DNA of 64,000 bases, taken from NCBI RefSeq assembly GCF_954871325.1, contig NC_088779.1, positions 1,009,121 through 1,073,120 of the forward strand, written 5' to 3'. The DNA comes from Gordionus sp. m RMFG-2023 (taxonomy: Eukaryota > Nematomorpha > Gordioida > Chordodea > Parachordodidae). Shown here one piece after another: positions 56,155 to 64,000 of this stretch; positions within the stretch are counted from its first letter, which is position 1, and each line of letters opens with the position of its first letter. Under the pieces are notes generated by a model. That model saw only the letters and a program-made list of their open reading frames with translations, did not search any database and had not been told where the DNA came from. A program made the translations under genes and the position numbers.

Positions 56155-59100
56155 TTTCTTTTTGTTCTTCTACCTTGGTCATAATGTATTCTTCAATTAT
56201 GGTAATAACAAATTTTGAATTTATTAAAAAATATAATTTTTTTTAAATACCAAACGATTGAAATGTGGATGCTAAAAAAAACTAAAATTATTAATTGCCC
56301 TTATGCAAATGAACCATAGGCGTAGCCAGGATTTTCCTAAGGGGGGAATTAAAAAATTACTGGGGGCTTCGCCCCCAGACCCCATTTTGGGCGAGCCTTC
56401 GGCCGGGTTACCTATAGTTTATATATAGTCATACAAGATAGGAGGTTAATTTTAATAAAAAAAAATAAGCCTAGAACAAATATGTTATTAGTTTATATAA
56501 AATACAATAAATTACTTGTATATACATTAATATAAAAGCATGGTAATAATTTATTCCAAACAAGTAAAAGAAATTTATTTAGAAAATGTAAGTTGGCACA
56601 TAGTTGATATTCCTCTATTATATAGAATTAGTTACAAAATACTAGGTAAAATTCCACTTTACAGACATATTTTACAATTTGAGAATATATTACAATTAAT
56701 ATTATAACAAATTTTACTAATCAATGCTCTTGATAATAAATAATGCAACATTTTGCATTCAATTATTTAACGCCATCTTATTTTAAAAAGAATATTTAAA
56801 ATTAATTTTCATATTATTTATTTCACAATGTCTTTAAAAGATATTTTCTGATGTCCTTATCAACATTTTATAGTTTTAAAATATATAATTGGCTAGATTG
56901 GTAAAAATTAGTTGATTGTCATATGATAATTGATAAAATTAGATATACTGTAAATCTAGGACATAAAATATTACACTGTTTGTATTGTCCTTTAATTTTT
57001 TAATTTATTTTATAATTTAATTTTATTAATAGTTTTATAATTATATTTTACTTTTATTAAGATAAATAAAATAAAATTACTCACTATATAAAAAATTATA
57101 TTTGATATATTATATTATTTAGTAATTTTATGGATCTATTATTAATAATTATAATACATTTCACTTTTGTCTTAAGACTTATCTTATATTCCATTTTTTA
57201 AAAAGTATTTTTGGTTCACTCTTTTTTATATATAAATGCTATTTTCCAAAAATTCATAAATTATGATGAATATTTTTATAAAAAAATATTAACTTTTACA
57301 TTCTTTCTTCCAAATTATTGTTTAAGTTATATGCATACATTTTTGGGGGTCAGGGAGTGGGTGGGGGACTAAGGGGGATATTTTTTATTAGCTTAAAATG
57401 ATATTCACAAAAGGTGATAAATTTCTAAAACGGGGAATTTTCCCCTTGTCCCCCCCCCTGGCTACGCCTATGAAATGAACACTGAAAGGAAAGCGTCATT
57501 CATAATATAATACACTGAGCAAAACTTTCTTCTAAGATCTAGCGTCTTTATGAGTTGTCCCATCTTTAAAAAAAGTCCTAATAGAAGGAATATGAAAATT
57601 ATAATACTGAATTTTTAAAAAGAACAAAATATTTCTTTTATAGGTTTATCAGGTTATATTAATACTTTAGAGAGAATGTATTTGGCATTTTATAGTAAAG
57701 ATTTTTCTTAGCAAAAAACAGTAAAAACCAATAATATTTTAATGTATTTGCTCGAATTCGTATAAAATTATTGAGAAATAATAATCTAATGCACTTATTA
57801 TTACAAATACAATATATTAAATAATCAGGCAAAAATTCTTAAGGTATAATGCAGAATGTCGTATATTATGTTACTTTATTTTAGTGTTATAATAATTTTT
57901 ACCTTTTTCATCTGAATTGTTCCAGATTGATCTTTACTAATTTCAAATCTTATTTTTCTTAAATTGTTTCAGTGGAATATGGGTAGATTAATTGCAAATC
58001 AAAAAAAAATTTAGCTTAAAAATAATATCCTTTAGAACATGAAGCTGGATCCATGAATGAAGATTACATCAAAAATTGCATTGGAACACTAAACATCTAT
58101 TCTCATTTGGATGATGGATTTAGTAATATTTTCAAACTCCTTATCATAAACATCAGGAATTTCTTAAATGTTTTTAATTTTAAGGCATTTTCACTGTGTA
58201 ATTGAATATCAAATATTATAAAAAAATAAATATCTTTTTAAAGAAAATATAACTATTTTAGTCAATATAACAAATTGTTTAAATAGGAAAATGTTAATGA
58301 ATGAAAAGTTTTTATTTGAAAATTTAATAATTTAACTTACAATATTCTCTAAGGAACAAGATTGGGATCGTCGAGTGTTCCTAAGGAGAAATTAATAAAT
58401 ATTTTTTTAATTAAAGCTATATATAATCCAGAGATAGGACAAGTTTACATCTAAATATTTAACTCAAACCCGGCTTTCAAAAGCTCAACTTTTGGTCCCC
58501 TTCATTCATGGTTGACGCATAATTGTATACAAAATATGCTGTATTTTTGTCTATTTTTATATAGTTAGCATCAAATTAGCTAACTACGAATGCGGGATAA
58601 GCGAGATTGGGTTTGACTGAACATCGGGATGACCGGTATAGAGTCACCTAACATTTTCCTAAAAAATTTGGAATTTCATTTGGTAAACACATAATTTAAT
58701 TTTGAAGTTTTGAAATTTTTGATATTTCAAAAATGTGTAATTCGTTTTTCAAATATGAAATTCCGTATTTTATTATAAAATTTATGCAACTTTTGATCCT
58801 CTTAAATTTCTTTGAATTTAATTGATTTGTTTAGAAAAGAGGATTGCGAATGTCAAAAACTGTTATGGTAAATGATATTAAACAGATGTTCGGAATATTT
58901 CAAAAATTAAAATAACAAACAAATTTAAATTTTTATCTTTTATATACTTTTTTAAAGGTTTTATCAATTCTTTGATCGTACTTTTAAATACTGATGATAA
59001 TGGTAGATTATTATGAATAGAAGATATAGACTTAACAACATTGGAACTAACAATACTATAAAAGGACTGGTAAGAAAATAATAATTTTTTTACCATTTAA

Positions 59101-59310
59101 CTTCTAACATTTAAATTATTGTTCGATTATTTATTAATAATTTAAGCGTATAGCTAACGATCAAAATACTATTATGATGGTACATTGGCAAACTATTAGA
59201 AAATTATTTCCTTGGCAAAAAAAAAAATCTACATTTTGTCAAAATTTAAATTATCTTACGTTAAAAACCTAATATGGATTTAAAATTTATTTTTAAAAAA
59301 AATGATTCAT
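56155..59310 (+). pseudogene. Small secreted-type protein family, copy 5 (broken)
   Basis: Remains of the gene on the right arm of palindrome B. The signal-peptide exon is absent. Exon 2 (about 56170-56208) has lost roughly 20 bp but keeps its GTAATAAC donor. Exon 3 (58036-58122) is intact and 6 nt shorter, in frame. Exon 4 (58958-59069, 112 nt) carries a one-base frameshift. Exon 5 (59147-59189) reads well (RIANDQNTIM) but its donor GT has become AA. The terminal exon at about 59276 keeps DLKFI but lost its acceptor. A 1.16 kb transposon sits in intron 2. It gives a useful neutral comparison for the intact copies. Confidence 0.8.
56315..57472. mobile_element. Non-autonomous hAT-like element (1158 bp) with perfect 8-bp target duplication
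   Basis: Sixteen-base perfect inverted ends CATAGGCGTAGCCAGG and CCTGGCTACGCCTATG, flanked on both sides by aaatgaac. Both ends are followed by G- or C-rich tracts. An inner module (GGGGGCTTCGCCCCCAGACC through CCTTCGGCCGGGTT, 56364-56410) matches the MITE at 49042-49438 in reverse complement. There is no transposase frame inside. It interrupts gene copy 5 and looks relatively young. Confidence 0.85.
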
Positions 59311-59639
59311 ATTTTTGTTAATTTATCATATCATAAATAAATATCGAAAGTGACCATTATATATATATTATATTAATTTTATTTTCTTATTTTTGTATTA
59401 ATTTTGTTTATAAAAATTTTTGAAATGGAAAAATTCTTTAACTAAATTATAAGACGCGCCCCGACTTCGTGGCGACGGGAAGTTTGCTCCTGACATTTTA
59501 ATGTGTTGCTGAGCCCCATGTAGTAAAAAAAAATATTTGTTATATCTCATCTAAAAAACGATATACTAAGAGAAAAATAAACATTTTCATATGATAATAT
59601 TTCAGTAAACGGTTGGTTTCTCCTTTACTTGTTTAAAAT

Positions 59640-60822
59640 TGAATATTGTAATGTTTAAAAAGACCGATCCAGGACCAGTCTTTTTATTTGTTTAAAAAAC
59701 ATTTTTTTTTAACCTAATTTAATTTGTTTTATCATTTTATTAAATATAAGAGTATTATATAAACAATATAAAATTAATTATGAATAATATAATAATTAAT
59801 ACAAATATTTAATTTAAATAAATGCTAATGTCTTTGTTTGTAGAACTTCCTTGGAAGGAATTAGAAGAGGGACTTAATGGAGGCGGTAGATCTATTCCAT
59901 TCTTTAACCAAGAGCCCATACACATCAAAGTTTGTATTATTTTGTTTGAAAGCCTATTCCTTTTTTTAGTGACAAGATTTCCTGCTTTCGAAAATATTTG
60001 TTCACAGTGGACAGTTGTTGCTTGAATTGCTATAAAATTTCTAGCTGCTAATGAGAGGACTGGAAATCTATATAATAAACTATATTGACTATTTAAAAAA
60101 TATAAAAGACCTTTCACTATTGGCTTTCTACCATACTAATATGTCATTTACCCATTTTATAATGAGTTGGTTCATATGATCTGTTTAGAATTTATCCAAT
60201 GGTATTGAAGAAAGTGATTTTGTACTTGTGGAGGGCATATTTAAATTAAGAGTAGATTGTGTTTTTGGAGATATTTTCATTTTCATCATTAGAAGTGTAT
60301 ATATTTCATGTTTTATCAGATGTCTGCTTAAGGTACCTAATTATTTTATTAAGAATTAGGTTAAATTATTTTGACAATGAATTATTCAGACAGTTTCTTA
60401 AGAAAAAATAGATATATAAATAATAACCAAAATATTTTAATAATAATACTGCCTATTTTGATTAATTTATTGCTTAAAAAATTATAAACAATTATTTTGT
60501 TACTTGTTGCTGACGATATGTTAAATTTGGTATTACAGTGAACACATATTCTTTGTTTTTTATTAGACTATAAGTATTGGACAAACTTATGGTTTTCATA
60601 TTGTAAAAAAAAAAATTAACAAAATCTAAAATAACTCCTCTAGAAAAATATCATAAAATAAAATATACAAAAAAATTATATTAATTGAATAGTAAAGCAA
60701 ACTTAAATATTAATAAAAGACCGGTCCGGACCACGGTCCTCAACAAAAAGATCGGCCCGACAATCAGTCCGGTCCGATCCCGGTCTAAGACCGATAGGAC
60801 CGGACCGTTGACCTTCACTATG
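59640..60822 (-). mobile_element. hAT element remnant with GGTCCGGTCC-type ends
   Basis: The right end (60715-60822) is GC-rich with many GGTCCGGTCC, GACCGG and complement motifs, ending ACGGTCCGGTCC ... AGTGAAGGTCAACG on the minus strand. The left end (59650-59690) has a shorter AAAAGACCGATCCAGGACC. Between them lies a transposase fragment on the minus strand. Palindrome A lacks this insertion at the matching position (about 39545-39675). Confidence 0.65.
59809..60117 (-). pseudogene. hAT transposase C-terminal dimerisation domain
   Basis: A 102-codon frame with FPVLSLAARNFIAIQATTVH, then CEQIFSKAGNLVTKKRNRLS and LMCMGSWLKN. This is the classical hAT (Ac/ZBED-type) C-terminal motif, P-x-L-x-x-x-A-x-x-x-L-x-I-P-A-T-x-x-x-x-E-R-x-F-S-x-A-G ... 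R-x-x-L. The glutamine in C-E-Q replaces the usual arginine. Upstream parts of the transposase are missing. No in-frame break in this piece, so it is younger than the other hAT fragments. Confidence 0.85.
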
Positions 60823-61529
60823 CGCCTTAAATTACTGTGTATATAAGAAATTTTTAAAAATAAAAACTCTTTAACGTCTCTTATGATCATTCTTCATTCC
60901 GTCCTATTTCGTAATTAATTAATATTAAAAAATTTAGTGTTTTCAAAAGCTTGGAAGGATTACATCATAAATTTTATTTTATTTATAACTTGATATCTCT
61001 TTGTAGGGTTCGCTAAAACAAAAAAATTTATTAAGAACCTACAAGCATAAATAATTAGAGCAAGCCAGATATTTAGTTCTTCTATATTTTTTATTCTCAT
61101 TCATTTGATGCTAAGGTTGCCCAAAATAATAATGTTTTATTGGTCAGTTTGTAATCGACCTTTATAGACGTTTTCAGATAATTTGCGTTGGAGAGAAAAG
61201 ATATTGATTATTTATTTTATAAATTTAATTTATTCGCTTATTTTTATATATTATATAGTTGACTTTGACATATATAATCTCTGCAAAAATATATACTATA
61301 TTATAAAAATTTCTTTTCTTCTGTCACGATATCTTCCTCATTAAAAAGCTTTAATTTCGTTTTCGGTAATTACTTATTTTATAAAATAGGATATAAAATG
61401 GAAGATGTTTATATTTTCGTTGATTTGGGCAAATTTTAAAGTCTAAATAGAATACACATTCGTATTTAGCCACATTAGCATATCTTAGAAATGTATTATT
61501 CAAATCATTTTGACGGGTAAATTCTCTCT

Positions 61530-63490
61530 ATATTTCAATAGTTGCTGATATAATATGTTATCAAAAGTTTATAGCAAATAATAAATTTTTTTATATGGTA
61601 AAATTAATAAAGGTAAAAAAAATATAAAAATATAATTTGCGAAAGAGGGTAAGGGATAAAAGAATGGAAACTAGGAAAGAGAAGGGAGAGAGAGAGTATA
61701 GACATAGGAGATTATTCAATGGAAGAGATGAAACTTAGGTAGTTAGAGCGAATGATGGCGGTAGCAAGTCTTTGTCGTAAGAAAAGGGACTCTTTAGGCT
61801 GATCGGTTTTTTCCCGAATCCGTTTGCCTAATTCTTTAAAAAAACTTAGAACTTTGCTACCGAAGGTGGTAAGAGTAGAGCAGGCGATAGGTATGAATAA
61901 GAAAGAGGGGTCTATGGAACTATATTTGATAGTTTTACGAGTTTCTGCTAGAGCGAGGGCATCGACGTTGTGGTTGGATGGTGCATTTGGGTCTATGCAG
62001 GTGAAGTCCCAGACTAGTAGCTGGCCCCTTGACCAAGGAGTCAAGGACATTCCATCAGGACGTTTTCCGTCGGATCTAAAAATGCCGGTCGGTTCAAGTC
62101 TTGATGGAATGCCTGCGGATTTGAGAGCGCGCAATATGATGTCATTGCAATTGGTGTGCCGTGGAAAACGGCCTCGGCAAAAGCGGCAATGGAGGCAATG
62201 TCTGCCCTTGCGATCGACGCTGGTTTCGCAGTGTTTGCATTGGTATGGTAGAACAATTTCGCAATTGAGCCGTAATCCAATGGCAAATCTTAGCTCGTCA
62301 GCGGTACCGCAATAAGTCGAGGTTGTTGGAGGGTATAGTTTCCAGAAATTCGTAACCCGATCCTTGGTTTAATTGGTGAAAGACTGTGAGATCGTCGTCA
62401 TGAAGGCTCGATTTTAGGTAAGCGACGGAGCCTTCGTTGAGTGGAGTATCCCAGTCTCTCTGTAAACAGGAGGAGGGTCGAGGAGTGTTTGGGACAACGG
62501 AATTGTCCCAAATGGTCTGGGCTTCAGCTAATAATGGGTCAGGAAAGTGAGAAAGCTGGCTAATGTGTGAGTCAGATGAGAGGCGGGAGGCGATGAATCC
62601 ACTGATGGAAAGAGTTAAAGGTGAGCGTAAGCCGATGCCCCCGAGCTTGCATGGAAGTGATGCTTGTAGCCATGAATTATGGTTGAAGCGAAGATTAAGG
62701 ATCTCTTCAGCAAGAGATTTGACGGAAGTTTCAAATGATTTTAGTGAGTCGGGAAATTTAAAGATTGAGGTGGATCGAAGAGCGTAAAGAATTTTAGGAA
62801 TGTAGTAAAAGTTTTTGAGGAGAAAAAAAGCTTGATGGCGAGGGAGAAATTTAGAGATGTTTTTGAAATGAAGTAAGCTAGAGGATGCGTTAGAGAAGAA
62901 GTGATTAATGGATTGCAAGCCACCGACAGGTGAGCCGAGATGAGTGAGGGATGATAGCTCGGTTGTAAGGAAGTTATGGGTGAATGGGATGGAACAATGA
63001 AGTGGACAGATCTCGGTTTTTTGTTCGTTAAGTGAAAGTCCAATTGCGGCGGAGTGTGTATTAATGATGGCGAGGGCCTTGGCGACCTCGTGAGGGGAGC
63101 CGCAGAACATTCCGTCGTCGATGTACCAAGTGTGGAGTGGAAGATTGCAGTTGGTAGAAATGTTTTTGACCATTTCGTTGATTCCAATGCAGAAAAGTAT
63201 CGAGCCTAGAGGATCGCCTTGCTGGATCCCTTCAGATGATGAAAGTAAGTAGTTGTTGAATTGGAGATGAGATGGCTTGGAATAGCAGGAGTGGAAAAAT
63301 TGGGAGAAGGTGGGAAATGAGTGGTATATTTGTGGAAGAAAGTGGGAACGGCGAATGGAGTTGAAGGCGTTAGAAAAATCAATTTTGACGAGGATTTCGT
63401 CACTAGGGTTGGTTTGGAGATGGATGCGAGTAGCGTGTGTGGCTATTTCGCAACCTCCCTGGATGCCAATACCGAGTTGATGGGGTGCTA
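61530..63490 (-). mobile_element. 5'-truncated LINE with restriction-like endonuclease, GC-rich
   Basis: Minus-strand LINE of the same general type as 1-2987. It begins abruptly at about 63490 inside the reverse transcriptase (HQLGIGIQGGCEI) and ends in a 3' UTR of about 150-200 bp with the word TTTTGATAACATATTATATCA. The coding part is close to half G+C, while the flanks are about one quarter. It inserted at the outer end of palindrome B; a second, tail-only copy is at 50735-50945. Confidence 0.85.
61712..63490 (-). pseudogene. LINE reverse transcriptase / endonuclease ORF, truncated with one frameshift
   Basis: Reading from 63490 down: GIQGGCEI, KIDFSNAFN, SSEGIQQGDPLGSILF, WYIDDGMFCG (catalytic box), then the thumb to LETIPSNN. 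One frame change lies at about 62300-62310, where one frame ends LLRYR-stop and the next begins ADELRFAIGLRLNCE. After it come CKHCET, GRHCLHC, PRHTNC and the endonuclease signature KRPDGMSLTPW ... LVWDFTC, ending NYLSFISSIE at 61712. Apart from the truncation and this single break the frame is clean, so the insertion is much younger than the first LINE. Confidence 0.88.
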
Positions 63491-63708
63491 AAATTATTTA
63501 TACCAGAATTCTTTTCTTCAAAATCATTATTTATAAAAATTGTACCTTTGTAAACTATATTATGTTGGGAGTATTTTATGTAGTTTTCATCCTTTTTTCC
63601 CTCAAAATATGTTAAGGGGAACAAAGCATTAAGACTTGGCTCATCATGTTGATGAACAATCTCATAAATTAAAAAAAAATTGTCTTGCATTTTAAAAAAT
63701 ATTTCCAT
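63487..63708 (-). CDS. Open frame next to the LINE truncation point, unrecognised
   Basis: About 73 codons from an ATG at 63708 (MEIFFKMQDNFFLIYEIVHQ) to the LINE boundary without a stop, then about 27 codons of out-of-frame LINE sequence. It has balanced charged residues and no obvious domain, signal or membrane segment. It may be part of a gene cut by the LINE insertion, or chance. No homolog was seen elsewhere in the window. Confidence 0.3.
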
Positions 63709-64000
63709 TTAGATACCTTTTTGTAAAAAATTTATGATCTAAAAAATTAAATACTGCTAAATGAGTTTTCCACACCTAATTTTTTGTTTCATAAAAATAA
63801 AAGTGAGATAAAAACCAACTGAATTAAAAAATAGTTACTATTTCCAAAGGATATAAAGAAGTATACTTAAAAATGATTAAAAATATTAAACAAATTCCTA
63901 TAATAGGGTAGACTAGGGTTAGTCGAACCAATTTTTACAAAATTGGCTACAGCTTTTGTTGTTTTATAGATAATATAAAAAATAAAACATGATTGGATAC
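63709..64000. other. AT-rich end of window
   Basis: No feature recognised. Confidence 0.5.

Larger units (their letters stand above)
56110..61460. repeat. Palindrome B, right arm
   Basis: Mirrors 50140-53720 and is colinear with the right arm of A from exon 2 of the gene family out to 42010 (for example TGACTTTGA(T/C)ATATA(A/T)AATCTCTGC at 41810 and 61260). Interrupted by the hAT-like element 56315-57472 and the hAT remnant 59640-60822. The stretch corresponding to 39770-41450 of palindrome A is deleted at about 60935. Confidence 0.75.

Noticed and set aside
58878-59096. 72-codon minus-strand frame
   Set aside because: Antisense shadow of exon 4 of the broken gene copy 5.
61824-62787. Plus-strand frames of 163 and 74 codons
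   Set aside because: They are antisense to the LINE reverse transcriptase and endonuclease frame; the GC-richer sequence leaves opposite frames open.

Overview
The window is very AT-rich eukaryotic DNA, almost certainly from an invertebrate animal. Unique sequence is roughly three-quarters A+T or more. It holds several kinds of degenerate non-LTR retrotransposon, a MULE, many hAT relatives and MITEs, a Ty3/gypsy fossil, and spliceosomal introns with GT..AG ends. I see no rRNA, tRNA, CRISPR or bacterial-style operon. The species cannot be named from the sequence; compact AT-rich insect or other invertebrate genomes would fit.

The main result is a family of small genes whose exons (32 to 164 bp) are too short to appear as long open reading frames. 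Five copies were found by comparing repeated blocks and checking splice phase. Copy 1 (complement, 9328-15887) is single and the most diverged. Copies 2 (complement, 24802-27613) and 3 (plus, 34007-38919) face away from each other on the arms of palindrome A. Copies 4 (complement, 51655-54124) and 5 (plus, about 56155-59310, a pseudogene) lie on the arms of palindrome B. Copies 1-4 each give an uninterrupted reading frame from ATG to stop across 5 or 6 exons, predicting proteins of 154, 131, 135 and 136 residues. Each has a short hydrophobic N-terminus, two conserved cysteines and several N-glycosylation sequons. Exon length differences between copies are multiples of three although the introns differ greatly in length, which points to selection on the protein. 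I do not recognise the family.

Layout: 1-2987, a LINE with a C-terminal restriction-like endonuclease. 2988-5457, AT-rich DNA with a dispersed repeat. 5458-8207, a MULE with tandem-repeat-filled inverted ends. 9328-15887, gene copy 1, with a large (CTTT)n array just inside one of its introns. 15888-22045, AT-rich DNA with LINE and repeat fragments. 22045-43165, palindrome A (arms about 7.4 and 10.9 kb, loop 2.8 kb), whose centre lies inside an hAT element that has two copies of the same end. 43240-47540, a related hAT remnant split by an RTE-type LINE. 47545-50140, AT-rich DNA with an hAT MITE. 50140-61460, palindrome B, with hAT fragments, a LINE tail, a tandem MITE array and a 1.16 kb hAT-like element with perfect 8-bp target duplications. 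61530-63490, a GC-richer 5'-truncated LINE related to the first.

The genes do not form an operon or pathway. The window reads as a cluster of inverted gene duplications of one fast-changing secreted-type protein family, reshaped by transposons. Gene models and element boundaries are inferred by eye and need transcript or database support.
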